From: Bacteroidales bacterium
Lineage (GTDB): Bacteria > Bacteroidota > Bacteroidia > Bacteroidales > UBA7960
Direction: 5' to 3'
Length of the DNA stretch: 55,377 nt
Assembly (NCBI GenBank): GCA_003560165.1
Contig: PWJC01000027.1
Coordinates: 1-55,377 of the forward strand
The first letter of the stretch is position 1, and the number at the start of each line of letters is the position of its first letter. A program made the position numbers and the translations under genes. Of this stretch, positions 9,245 to 17,519 are shown piece by piece. The notes under the pieces are model-generated. The model saw only the letters and a program-made list of their open reading frames with translations. It was not told the origin of the DNA and did no database searches.

Positions 9245-9892
9245 TCAATTTCTGTTTCTTGCCTGCTTTTTGAAAGAAATCCGGTTCTCTTTTCCGGTAA
9301 ACAGGCGACGGATGTTGTTCTTGTGGGTAATGGGAACGAATACCGCCACCATGATGGAGAAGACGATCTTGGAGATAAGGGTCTGATCGGTTATCCAGAT
9401 AACCGCAACGGGAAGGGCCATGGCCGCCGACAGGGACCCCAGCGACACATAGCGAGTCGACAGGAAAACAAGCAGGAAAACACCCAGGCAGACAAGGAAG
9501 GCCTCAGGGAAGATCACAATTACGATGCCCACCAGGGTGGCGATGCCCTTGCCGCCCCTGAACGAGGCAAATAATGGGAACAGATGGCCCAAAATGGCCA
9601 TGGCACCAAGCGTTAACTGGAATACCACATACCATTCGGGAGAAGCAAAGTGATGGTGTACCGTGGCGGCCATGCTCACGGCAGCCGCTCCCTTGAGTGC
9701 ATCCACCAGCAATACGGGGAAGCCGATCTCCGGGCCCAGCACCCTGATGGCATTGGTGGCGCCGGCATTTCCGCTGCCATGATCTCGCAGGTCGATCCCT
9801 TTAAGCCACCTTCCGGCCCAAACGGCCGTGGGCAAAGAGCCCAGCAGGTATGCCAGGATCAGTAAAAACAAAGCCAGCCAGTTAAAAACCAT
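9245..9892 (-). CDS. plsY: Acyl-phosphate:glycerol-3-phosphate acyltransferase PlsY
   Basis: PlsY is a five-helix inner-membrane enzyme that transfers an acyl group from acyl-phosphate to glycerol-3-phosphate, the first step of phospholipid synthesis. The 215-residue protein shows the three family motifs: LLGSLPTAVWAGR near the N-terminus, LRDHGSGNAGATNA (about residues 36-49), and FRGGKGIAT in the third loop. A basic C-terminal tail follows the last helix. It begins 16 bp after prmA on the same strand and closes the DUF1599 - permease - tpiA - prmA - plsY run. Confidence 0.95.
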   Translation of the reverse strand: MVFNWLALFLLILAYLLGSLPTAVWAGRWLKGIDLRDHGSGNAGATNAIRVLGPEIGFPVLLVDALKGAAAVSMAATVHHHFASPEWYVVFQLTLGAMAILGHLFPLFASFRGGKGIATLVGIVIVIFPEAFLVCLGVFLLVFLSTRYVSLGSLSAAMALPVAVIWITDQTLISKIVFSIMVAVFVPITHKNNIRRLFTGKENRISFKKQARNRN

Positions 9893-9908
9893 CGGTTCAG
9901 ATATCGTT

Positions 9909-10754
9909 TTATCTTATGGGTTTCAGGAGTTTTAAAGATACCCAGTCTTTGAGGGTTTTCTCTTCGGCAAGTACCATCCCCAGGCGGTTTGCTTCGGCAA
10001 AGATAACATCTTTGTCGAAAGAAAGGAACCCACTCAGCAGCATTACCCCCCCTGCTGAGAGCACCTTCGCATAGCGGGCCATATCGTCGAGCAACACATT
10101 GCGGGTGATGTTGGCCATTACCACATCGTACCGATCTTTCCCGAGCAGGGAGGCGTCGCCGTACAAAACACGGATTTGCCCGGCATGGTTCCTCCCGGCA
10201 TTTTCCAGGGCATTTTCCCATGCATCCAGATAATTGTCGATGGCCGTGACGCTTGCGGCACCCCTTTTGGCCGCAAGGATCGCCAATATCCCCGTGCCGC
10301 AACCCATGTCAAGAACGGCCTTCCCACTGATACTTGTTTCCAGCAACCATTCTGCCATGAGTACGGTGGTTTCGTGATGACCTGTACCGAACGACATCTT
10401 GGGTTCAATCACGATCTCGTATCTGATCTCCGGTTTCTTTTCATGAAAGGGCGCCCGTATGTAACAAAGCCTCCCAATGGTCACAGGCCGGAAATTGCTT
10501 TCCCACAAAGAATTCCAGTTTGTCGGCATAATTTTGTTCACCTCATACTTCAGAAGGCCGGGCGGGGGGTCCATGTCAAGGGAGAATACCTCACTGACCA
10601 GTTCGGGCCGGTAATCACCGGCAGGTATATATGCCTTAAACCCTTCCTCCGTTTCGATAAACCCCTCAAAGCCTGCCTGGGCCAGATCGGCAATCAGGAT
10701 ATCCCGCCAGGGCTCCAGGGGTTTTACCCGGCAACTCAATTCGAAAGTTTCCAT
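9909..10754 (-). CDS. prmA: Ribosomal protein L11 methyltransferase
   Basis: PrmA trimethylates ribosomal protein L11. The 281-residue protein has the N-terminal L11-recognition domain (about residues 1-100), the family signature FGTGHHETT, a SAM motif I (VLDMGCGTGILAILAAKRGA) and a catalytic-region VMANITRNVLL motif. Length and order are normal for the family. It lies 76 bp after tpiA and 16 bp before plsY on the same strand. Confidence 0.93.
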   Translation of the reverse strand: METFELSCRVKPLEPWRDILIADLAQAGFEGFIETEEGFKAYIPAGDYRPELVSEVFSLDMDPPPGLLKYEVNKIMPTNWNSLWESNFRPVTIGRLCYIRAPFHEKKPEIRYEIVIEPKMSFGTGHHETTVLMAEWLLETSISGKAVLDMGCGTGILAILAAKRGAASVTAIDNYLDAWENALENAGRNHAGQIRVLYGDASLLGKDRYDVVMANITRNVLLDDMARYAKVLSAGGVMLLSGFLSFDKDVIFAEANRLGMVLAEEKTLKDWVSLKLLKPIR

Positions 10755-10830
10755 GTTGTCCTGGCTTTGATTACACAGTGAAACCGGCGCTGCACTCGTT
10801 CTATGGACTGTTTATGCCCGAATTTGGTTT

Positions 10831-11622
10831 TCAGGAGGCGGCAGCCAGAATGATCTGGAAAAAATCCCGGGGTTTCAGCGAAGCACCTCCGATTAGCCCC
10901 CCATCCACATCGGCCTGGGCAAAAAGCTCGCCGGCGTTATTTGCGTTGCAGCTGCCTCCATACAGTATCCGGATATTGCCGGCAGCAGCCTTTCCGTAAG
11001 TTTTTTCGACCAGGCGGCGAATAAAAAGATGCATCTCCTGGGCCTGGGCCGGGCTTGCGGTTTTCCCGGTCCCGATTGCCCAGACCGGTTTGTAGGCAAT
11101 AACAGCATGGCTTAGCTGTTCTTCCTTCATCCAGAACACACCGCTCTGAAGTTGCTTCTCTACTACGTCGAAATGTTGTTCCGACTCCCGTTCGGGGAGT
11201 TTTTCACCGCAGCAGAACAGGGTGGTCAGCCCATTTTTTAGCGCTCTGGAGGCCTTTCTGGCCAATAACTGGTCGTCTTCACCAAACTGGGCCCTGCGTT
11301 CGGAATGTCCGATCAACACGTGAGTTGCTCCCGCCGAGCTGAGCATGGGGGCCGACACTTCACCGGTATAGGCGCCGGACTCCTCGTGGTGGCAATTCTG
11401 GGCGCCCACTGCCACCCCCTTGGTGTCCGGAAAGAACTCCCGTATTCTTGTCAGGTAGATAAAGGGGGGGAAAAGGACCACATCGGGCAGTTTGTTTTCC
11501 TTTCCAGGGGAGCCATCTCTCCTGTGATGGTCGAGTTTTTCTATCAGCTCGCCGGAAAGGGTCATGGCCTCTTCCAGGCTTAAATTCATTTTCCAGTTTC
11601 CTGCAACCATTTTTTTTCTCAT
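10831..11622 (-). CDS. tpiA: Triosephosphate isomerase with catalytic Glu replaced by Lys
   Basis: The fold and most family motifs are intact: GNWKMN with the electrophilic lysine (residue 11), IGHSERR with the catalytic histidine (106), and the phosphate-binding ILYGGSCNANNA and GLIGGASLKP. The catalytic base should be glutamate in the motif AYEPVWAIGTG. Here the codon at 11089-11091 reads AAA on the minus strand, giving AYKPVWAIGTG with lysine at 178. A GAA to AAA change would do it. From what is known of TIM chemistry, loss of this carboxylate should almost abolish activity, so this is either a sequence error, an inactive copy, or a repurposed protein. It sits in the conserved DUF1599/tpiA/prmA neighbourhood, where the functional gene is expected. 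Confidence 0.9.
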   Translation of the reverse strand: MRKKMVAGNWKMNLSLEEAMTLSGELIEKLDHHRRDGSPGKENKLPDVVLFPPFIYLTRIREFFPDTKGVAVGAQNCHHEESGAYTGEVSAPMLSSAGATHVLIGHSERRAQFGEDDQLLARKASRALKNGLTTLFCCGEKLPERESEQHFDVVEKQLQSGVFWMKEEQLSHAVIAYKPVWAIGTGKTASPAQAQEMHLFIRRLVEKTYGKAAAGNIRILYGGSCNANNAGELFAQADVDGGLIGGASLKPRDFFQIILAAAS

Positions 11623-11698
11623 TGCTTCCTGCTATTTAAAGATGTATCATTGATCTATACGTGTGGTCTGTATTTTTTCGTCATCCGCCCCTGCACTA

Positions 11699-12772
11699 TT
11701 ACAGCCTGACCCTTGGATCGAGCCAGGCATAAGCCACATCTACCAGGATATTCACCAGCACCAGCATGACCGAGATCAGCAAAACAGCCCCCATTAAAAC
11801 CGGGAAATCGTAATGTTCGAGGGCTTCCACAATCACCACCCCGATGCCTTTCCAGTCAAACACATATTCGACAAATACGGCGCCGGCCAACAAAGAGGCG
11901 AACCAGCCAGAGGCTGCTGTAATGACAGGGTTCAGAGCGTTTTTCAATGCATGCCGGGTAATGACCCTGAACTCCGACAGGCCCTTGGCCCTCGCCGTAC
12001 GGATATAATCCCGGGCCATCACCTCACGCAGGCTGCTGCGGGTAAGTTCGGTAACAATGGCCAGGGGACGTATGCCCAGGGTGATGGCAGGCAGTATGAT
12101 GTTTCGCCACGCCAGGGTCTCTCCACGACCAAAATCATCCACTTCCCACAAAGATCCGGTCATGTTCAACCCGGTAATATCGGCCAGCAGAAAGGCAAAA
12201 ACCCAGGCGATGATAATGGCCGCAAAAAAGGAAGGCAGCGACATGCCCATAACCGAAAAGGCCAGGGTGGCCCTGCTGAGCAGGGGGTTGTTCCTTAAAG
12301 CTACCACGATGCCCATAGTCAGTCCGACGAGCATGGCAAAAACGATGGAAACCAGGGCAAGCAGCAGGGTGTTCGGGAATGCCTCGCCCAGTATCGCGGA
12401 AACCGGACGGTTGCTCTGGTAGGAGCGCCTCAGATAGGGTTGCTTCAATACCAGTCTGAACTCGCCGGCGGTCATCAGGGGAACAAAACGATAGGTAGCG
12501 GGGTCGAGATAGATCAGGCTCTGCGGATGGTCATGACGGTGAAGGCTGAGGGGAGAGAGGTCGTTCAGGTAATGAATGTATTGCTGGTGCAATGGCCGGT
12601 CAAGGCCCAGTTCGTGTTGAATGGCTTCTACAGAGGAGATGTCTGCACGCTGGCCCAGCATCATCCGGGCCGGATCGCCCGGGAGGACAGCGAAAAGGAC
12701 AAATACCACCGTGATTACCCCGAACAGCACCCAAATCCCATACCACAGCCTTTTGGCCAGAAATTTCAACAC
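11699..12772 (-). CDS. ABC transporter permease, DppB/OppB family
   Basis: The 357-residue protein is a peptide/nickel-type permease. It has an N-terminal helix (IWVLFGVITVVFVLFAVLPGD), the characteristic LPGDPARMMLGQ segment, a periplasmic loop of about 100 residues, then five helices. The coupling motif for the ATPase is seen as DYIRTARAKGLSEFRV, followed by RHALKNALNPV. No second permease, ATPase or binding protein lies nearby, so any partners are encoded elsewhere. It lies 30 bp after DUF1599 and 76 bp before tpiA on the same strand. Confidence 0.9.
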   Translation of the reverse strand: MLKFLAKRLWYGIWVLFGVITVVFVLFAVLPGDPARMMLGQRADISSVEAIQHELGLDRPLHQQYIHYLNDLSPLSLHRHDHPQSLIYLDPATYRFVPLMTAGEFRLVLKQPYLRRSYQSNRPVSAILGEAFPNTLLLALVSIVFAMLVGLTMGIVVALRNNPLLSRATLAFSVMGMSLPSFFAAIIIAWVFAFLLADITGLNMTGSLWEVDDFGRGETLAWRNIILPAITLGIRPLAIVTELTRSSLREVMARDYIRTARAKGLSEFRVITRHALKNALNPVITAASGWFASLLAGAVFVEYVFDWKGIGVVIVEALEHYDFPVLMGAVLLISVMLVLVNILVDVAYAWLDPRVRL

Positions 12773-12802
12773 GGCATCAGGTTTTATGCTGGCAGCTAAC
12801 CG

Positions 12803-13354
12803 TCAGGATTCCAGCTCCAGCTTGATCAATGCGAAAACCGCATAATTGATTATGTCGTAATAATTGGCATCGATCCCCTCCGAAGCACAGGTCTTGCCCT
12901 CATTGTCCTCAATTTGCTTGATCCGCAACAGCTTCATCAGGATGATATCGGTGAGCGACGACACACGCATATCGCGCCAGGCCTCACCATAATCATGGTT
13001 TTTGTCGCGCATCAGGGCGCGGGCCTTATTAACACAGGCATTATAATGAGCTGAAGCATCCGCCATCTTCATATCGGGCGATTCGCCTGGCCCCAGGTCG
13101 AGCTGAATGAGCCCCATGACAGAATAGTTCACAATGCCAATGAATTCTGCAGAGATCCCTTCCAGTATTTTTTGCGTACCTTTGTCCTGTAACGAGCGGA
13201 TGCGGTGGGCTTTGATGAATATCTGGTCAGTGAGTGAGGAAGGCCTCAGAATTCGCCATGCACTCCCGTAATCCTGCATCTTTTTCAGGAGTACATCCCT
13301 GCACAAATCGATAGCCCTGGTGTATTGCTGATCTGTTTTTGAAGCTGCATCCAT
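12803..13354 (-). CDS. DUF1599 protein with two tandem domain copies
   Basis: The 183-residue protein is built from two similar halves. Residues about 12-90 contain DYGSAWRILRPSSLTDQI and EGISAEFIGIVNYSVMGLI; residues about 105-182 contain DYGEAWRDMRVSSLTDII and EGIDANYYDIINYAVFALI. This is the DUF1599 domain, which Pfam links to nucleotide modification, possibly a MazG-like all-helical nucleotide-binding fold. No experimental function is known to me. It begins 41 bp from folP on the opposite strand and heads a five-gene run ending in plsY. Its placement beside tpiA is common in Bacteroidota. Confidence 0.88.
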   Translation of the reverse strand: MDAASKTDQQYTRAIDLCRDVLLKKMQDYGSAWRILRPSSLTDQIFIKAHRIRSLQDKGTQKILEGISAEFIGIVNYSVMGLIQLDLGPGESPDMKMADASAHYNACVNKARALMRDKNHDYGEAWRDMRVSSLTDIILMKLLRIKQIEDNEGKTCASEGIDANYYDIINYAVFALIKLELES

Positions 13355-13395
13355 TGCAAATAGTGATTATCGGAGAAATCATGTAAGCGGATCCT

Positions 13396-14256
13396 ATGGC
13401 GAAAGATACGTTTTTTTGCCCACAACATACCCTTAACTTCAGGGGCAAAATTATAAATTTATCCTCTCCCCTGGTCATGGGGATACTGAATATTACACCC
13501 GACTCCTTTTATGATGGCGGCCGGCACCAAAAGCGGCTGGCTGCACTGGACCATGCCGGGCGGATGGTTGAAGAAGGCGCGGGCATCCTCGACCTGGGAG
13601 CTGCCTCCACCCGACCGGGAGCAGGGATCATCGATCCTGAAACCGAACAGCAGAGGCTGATTCCGGTGTTGAAAGCCATTGTCAGGAATTATCCCGGAGC
13701 CCTCCTCTCGGTCGACACCTATCATTCTTCTACAGCCCGGCTGGCCATCGATGAGGGCGCTCATATGATCAACGATGTTTCGGCCGGCAGCATCGACCCG
13801 GAAATGTTCAACACCATCGCCCGATTGCAGGTACCTTATGTAATCATGCACATGCAGGGCCGTCCCGACAGCATGCAGCGGGAGCCAAAATACACCCATG
13901 TGGTGAAAGAGGTGGCGGAGTTCTTTTCAAAAAAAATACATATCCTGCGGCAGATGGGAGTGCACGACCTGGTGATCGACCCGGGCTTTGGCTTTGGAAA
14001 AAGCCTCGAACATAACTACAACCTGCTTGCCCGGCTCGACTTCTTCTCCATTTTCGACCTGCCCCTTATGGTCGGATTTTCGAGAAAATCGATGGTGAAC
14101 AAGGTGTTGCGCACCCCCCCGGAAAAGGCCCTTGGCGGAACCACCGTATTGAATACCCTGGCTCTCGAAAAAGGAGCCCGCATCCTCCGGGTGCACGACG
14201 TAAAGGAAGCCGTGGAGGCCATAAAAATCACTTCCTGTTACCAAAGCCAGAAGTAA
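13396..14256 (+). CDS. folP: Dihydropteroate synthase
   Basis: FolP condenses p-aminobenzoate with the hydroxymethyl-dihydropterin diphosphate in folate synthesis. The 286-residue TIM-barrel has all expected motifs: MGILNITPDSFYDGG for diphosphate binding, DLGAASTRPGA, SVDTYHS, MINDVSAG, MHMQGRPDSMQ, DPGFGFGKS and GFSRKSM with the conserved lysine/serine pair. The ATG at 13396 lies in a 41-bp divergent gap with DUF1599. It is followed by cdaA after 43 bp on the same strand. Confidence 0.96.
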   Translation: MAKDTFFCPQHTLNFRGKIINLSSPLVMGILNITPDSFYDGGRHQKRLAALDHAGRMVEEGAGILDLGAASTRPGAGIIDPETEQQRLIPVLKAIVRNYPGALLSVDTYHSSTARLAIDEGAHMINDVSAGSIDPEMFNTIARLQVPYVIMHMQGRPDSMQREPKYTHVVKEVAEFFSKKIHILRQMGVHDLVIDPGFGFGKSLEHNYNLLARLDFFSIFDLPLMVGFSRKSMVNKVLRTPPEKALGGTTVLNTLALEKGARILRVHDVKEAVEAIKITSCYQSQK

Positions 14257-14263
14257 AAAACAC

Positions 14264-14271
14264 TATCTTTA
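14264..14271 (+). promoter_or_regulatory. -7-like element before cdaA
   Basis: TATCTTTA begins 7 bp after the folP stop and matches TAnnTTTG at seven of eight positions. It is the same octamer found before the GNAT gene. No clear -33 TTG is present. It could give cdaA a start independent of folP, with a leader of about 20 nt. Confidence 0.35.
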
Positions 14272-14299
14272 TGCGCCCCGGAAGAAAATACTCTACCCC

Positions 14300-15166
14300 A
14301 TGAGTCTTTTGTTTGCAATAGCTTTTCTTCAGATCCGGCTGCTGGACATCATTGACGTGTTCCTTGTAGCCTTTCTTTTTTACCAGCTGTATATGCTGAT
14401 CAGGGGTACGGGTGCCATGAACATCTTTTTGGGCATTTTATCCATCTACCTGATTTGGTGGCTGGTACGGCTGTTCGAAATGGAACTGCTCACGGCCATC
14501 CTGCAACAGTTTATTTCGGTGGGTGTGCTGGCACTGATCATAGTGTTCCAGCCTGAGATCCGTAAATTTCTGCTGGTGCTGGGCAAAGAAAGCTTCATCA
14601 GCAAGGGGTCGCGCCGGATATTCAGGGGGCTCTGGCAGCTATCCGATGAACCCCTGCTCGACATCCCCCCCATTGTCAACACCCTGGAAGCTTTTTCTGA
14701 ACAAAAAACAGGAGCCTTGCTTGTTATCACGCTAAAAAATGAACTGGAATCATTTGTTGAAACAGGCGAACGCCTTGATGCAAAATTATCCGAGCAATTG
14801 TTTGGTTCCATCTTCTTCAGAAACAGCCCCCTGCACGACGGAGCCGTGATCATCAGGAACAACCGGGTGGTGGCTGCGCGCTGTGTGTTGCCGGTTTCGT
14901 CCTCCACAATGATTCCGACCACCCTGGGTCTTCGCCACCGGGCTGCATTGGGCATTACCGAACAGTCGGATGCCATTGCCCTTACGGTGAGCGAACAAAC
15001 CGGGAGGATTTCCTGGTGCAAAGCCGGAAAGATCTACAGAAACCTGAAACCTTTGCAAGTCAAGGAGTTCCTTGCCAGGGAGTTCTATTCGGCAAAGCAT
15101 GAAAACACCGGACAAAAAGACACAAGCTCTTTTTTTGACACCCTGATAAAGAAAGTATGGAAATGA
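14300..15166 (+). CDS. cdaA: Diadenylate cyclase CdaA
   Basis: CdaA makes the second messenger c-di-AMP from two ATP. The 288-residue protein has three N-terminal transmembrane helices (about residues 5-75) and a DAC domain (about 95-250). The domain carries both signature motifs: LHDGAVIIRNNRVV (DGA) and LGLRHRAALGITEQSDAI (RHR). The C-terminus overlaps the next gene by 10 bp. In Firmicutes the YbbR-domain regulator CdaR is adjacent; here the only YbbR gene in the window lies at 29.6-30.6 kb. Confidence 0.95.
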   Translation: MSLLFAIAFLQIRLLDIIDVFLVAFLFYQLYMLIRGTGAMNIFLGILSIYLIWWLVRLFEMELLTAILQQFISVGVLALIIVFQPEIRKFLLVLGKESFISKGSRRIFRGLWQLSDEPLLDIPPIVNTLEAFSEQKTGALLVITLKNELESFVETGERLDAKLSEQLFGSIFFRNSPLHDGAVIIRNNRVVAARCVLPVSSSTMIPTTLGLRHRAALGITEQSDAIALTVSEQTGRISWCKAGKIYRNLKPLQVKEFLAREFYSAKHENTGQKDTSSFFDTLIKKVWK

Positions 15167-16002
15167 TTCTGCTTGCCGATAGCGGGAGTACCAAGACCGA
15201 TTGGGTAATGATAGGCGAAGGCGAGATCCTGCATTCGTTCAAAACCCCTGGTCTGAACCCCTACTTTGTTAGTTCGGAAGAAGTGGCGGGCATACTCCAT
15301 AAGGAGTTTTCCAACCGCTTTGAGCTGGACAGCGTCGGTCGCATTTATTTCTATGGCGCAGGTTGTTCCACCCCTTCAAAAAAAGCCGTCATCAATAATG
15401 CCCTGAAGGTACTCTTCCCAGGCAAACAGACCGAGGTCGACCACGACATGCTGGCCGCTGCCCGGGCCCTTTTCGGTAATCAGGCCGGCATAGCCTGTAT
15501 CCTTGGCACCGGATCGAATGCCTGCTCATACGACGGCAACCGTATTTCGGAAAGCCTCTTTTCAACAGGTTATATGTTCGGCGACGAAGGCAGCGGGGCC
15601 CACCTGGGTAAAACCTATATCGCCGCCCACCTGAAAAGCAAAGCTCCTGACCAGGTCATGGAGGCTTTTGATTCGTATTACGGAATCAGCAGGGAGGAGA
15701 TCCTGACCAATATTTATAAAAAAACAAACCCCAACCGCTTCCTTGCCTCCTTCACCCCCTTCCTGCGTGAGCAGCTGCAACATCCTTATGTCAGGGAAAT
15801 CGTGGAGGGTTGTTTTGATGCCTTTTTCGAAGAACAGGTTTGCAAGTTCAGCAATTACGACAGCTTGCCGGTTGGTTTCATCGGTTCGGTAGCCTTTCAT
15901 TTCAGCGATATGGTAAAAGCCTCAGCCTCAAAGTTCGGTATACGGCTTTCCCGGTTTGAGGTCTCGCCCATGGGCGGACTGATCAAGTACCACGCCGGAT
16001 GA
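15157..16002 (+). CDS. N-acetylglucosamine kinase-like (BadF/BadG family ATPase)
   Basis: The 281-residue protein has an actin/hexokinase-type ATPase fold: phosphate-1 motif LLADSGSTKTDWV at the N-terminus, CILGTGSNACSYDG in the middle, and GDEGSGAHLG typical of GlcNAc kinase-like and BadF/BcrA proteins. In Bacteroidota these are usually annotated as N-acetylglucosamine kinases for cell-wall or glycan recycling, which I infer here. The start overlaps the cdaA end by 10 bp. The 3' end overlaps the 3' end of miaA on the other strand by 20 bp. Confidence 0.82.
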   Translation: MEMILLADSGSTKTDWVMIGEGEILHSFKTPGLNPYFVSSEEVAGILHKEFSNRFELDSVGRIYFYGAGCSTPSKKAVINNALKVLFPGKQTEVDHDMLAAARALFGNQAGIACILGTGSNACSYDGNRISESLFSTGYMFGDEGSGAHLGKTYIAAHLKSKAPDQVMEAFDSYYGISREEILTNIYKKTNPNRFLASFTPFLREQLQHPYVREIVEGCFDAFFEEQVCKFSNYDSLPVGFIGSVAFHFSDMVKASASKFGIRLSRFEVSPMGGLIKYHAG

Positions 16003-16891
16003 ATTCCAGTATGGCGTCCCTTTCCTGTGGATGGAACCATGCTGCATCGGCATAGCGCCGGAACCAGGTAAGCTGGCGTTTTGCATACCGCCGCGAATTT
16101 GTCCTGATCTTCTCCACTGCCACATCCAGAGGCCACTGATTCGACAGCCAGGCAAATATTTCCTTATACCCCACAGTATTCAAGGCATTAAGTTCACGAA
16201 ACCGGAACCAGCAAACCCCTTCCTCAATCAGGCCGTCATGTATCATCCGGTCGGTCCGGGCATTGATCCTGGCAAACAATTCCTGCCGGGGCCGGTCGAG
16301 CACAATGCGGCAAATGCGGAACGGTCTTGTTTTGTGGCGGCTTTTCCTTAGCCTTGAAAAGGGGATCCCGGCAGAGAGAAACACCTCGATGGCACGCTTC
16401 ATCCGCATGGGGTTGGCCGTATCTGCCTGCCGGTAATACACCGGGTCAATGGTTTTTAACCACCTTCTCAGTCCGGGGACGCCCTCCCTCAGGTACACTT
16501 CATGCACCTGCCGGCGGGCTAACGGGCTGATACCGGGCAACTCATCAATCCCATGGCAGAGGGTGTCAAGATACAGACCCGAGCCTCCGGTCACCACCAC
16601 GTAGTCGTGTTTGTCGAACAATTTGCCGATCAGGGGGATGGCCTGTTGCTCGAACAGGGCCGCATTGTAGTGCTCGAATACAGAGATATGCCCCACAAAA
16701 TAGTGGGGAACCTTTTCCAGTTCGGTCTGCGAAGGGGGGGCTGTGCCGATTTTGAGTTCGCGGTAAAACTGCCTGGAATCGGCCGAAACAATGTGGCATC
16801 CAAGCTCAAGGGCAACATCCAGGCTAAGGTCGGTTTTCCCTACTGCTGTAGCACCGGTTATCACTACAAGGGTTTTATTTGTCCTCTTCAA
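15983..16891 (-). CDS. miaA: tRNA dimethylallyltransferase MiaA
   Basis: MiaA adds an isopentenyl group to A37 of tRNAs that read codons starting with U. Motifs are the P-loop GATAVGKTD, SADSRQFYREL, VVTGGSGLYLD, and NPMRMKRAIEVFL in the catalytic core; the C-terminal part has NTVGYKEIFAWL. I chose a TTG start at 16891, which gives about 302 residues, the normal length. The frame extends to 17020 with an ATG at 16951, but that segment is the out-of-frame coding sequence of the upstream gene. The start overlaps that gene by 17 bp, which suggests translational coupling. The 3' end overlaps the convergent kinase gene by 20 bp. Confidence 0.92.
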   Translation of the reverse strand: MKRTNKTLVVITGATAVGKTDLSLDVALELGCHIVSADSRQFYRELKIGTAPPSQTELEKVPHYFVGHISVFEHYNAALFEQQAIPLIGKLFDKHDYVVVTGGSGLYLDTLCHGIDELPGISPLARRQVHEVYLREGVPGLRRWLKTIDPVYYRQADTANPMRMKRAIEVFLSAGIPFSRLRKSRHKTRPFRICRIVLDRPRQELFARINARTDRMIHDGLIEEGVCWFRFRELNALNTVGYKEIFAWLSNQWPLDVAVEKIRTNSRRYAKRQLTWFRRYADAAWFHPQERDAILEFIRRGT

Positions 16892-17468
16892 GGTCGTTGC
16901 CCCCCCCTTCGTCAGCAGGAATGTCCTCGATATCAAGCTGGTCAAGGCCATCCAGGTCCTCGCCGGAAAGAGGCGGGGAAGATGACATCTCATCGTAGTC
17001 GAAGTCCATCTGGTTTTCAACGCCAGGAAGCTGTTTGGGAGTGAGGGTCAGCTCGCGGGGCACCGGGCCCACTGACCGGGTGAAACGCGGATAAACCAGG
17101 CCGGGGATGGCGGGAGCGATCTTTACCAGTTCAACATAGAATGTCCACTGGTTGAGTTTGTCGTATACATACATCAGGCGTTGGTGGGGGTCGTCGATAT
17201 AGTCCATCAATGAAGCTTCGTGCATCAGCGGCAGGCTCTCTCCTTCCTGCCCGGGTTCGCCAAATTCGGTGGTGGCCAGGGGTATTTCCTGCTTTTTGCG
17301 GAAACGGTGATCGCATAAAAAAAAAGAGGCCAGCATACCCGGGTCCAGGGCAAGGTTGCCCATGATGGCGTGGTGAAAGTCTTCAAAGGTTTGATCAGCA
17401 CGCAGCTCGATCTCCCGGATGAATTCATCGTGGTCTTCAAACGTTACCTTAAACCTGTAGATCAGCAT
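16875..17468 (-). CDS. pRiA4b ORF-3-like / IS1096 TnpR-like protein inside a tRNA operon
   Basis: The ATG at 17468 gives 197 residues beginning MLIYRFKVTFEDHDEFIREI, the start of the plasmid pRiA4b ORF-3-like domain (also listed as IS1096 passenger TnpR-like). The pattern continues with QTFEDFHHAIMGNL and DHRFRKKQEI; the C-terminal 40 residues are strongly acidic (SGEDLDGLDQLDIEDIPADE). No transposase or element ends are visible, so it looks like a resident gene. It lies 51 bp after the CCA-adding enzyme and overlaps miaA, both tRNA genes. An A9 run lies at 17317-17325 inside the gene. Function is unknown; a link to tRNA metabolism is inference from position only. Confidence 0.8.
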   Translation of the reverse strand: MLIYRFKVTFEDHDEFIREIELRADQTFEDFHHAIMGNLALDPGMLASFFLCDHRFRKKQEIPLATTEFGEPGQEGESLPLMHEASLMDYIDDPHQRLMYVYDKLNQWTFYVELVKIAPAIPGLVYPRFTRSVGPVPRELTLTPKQLPGVENQMDFDYDEMSSSPPLSGEDLDGLDQLDIEDIPADEGGGNDLEEDK

Positions 17469-17519
17469 ATGCGGCGAAAAATCAGTTCTTTCGGTTGGTT
17501 TTACAAGCAAATGTAGTGA

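Noticed and set aside
16875-17468. ORF-3/IS1096 TnpR-like gene as evidence of an insertion sequence
   Set aside because: There is no transposase, no inverted repeats and no target duplication, and the gene overlaps miaA, so it is a resident gene.
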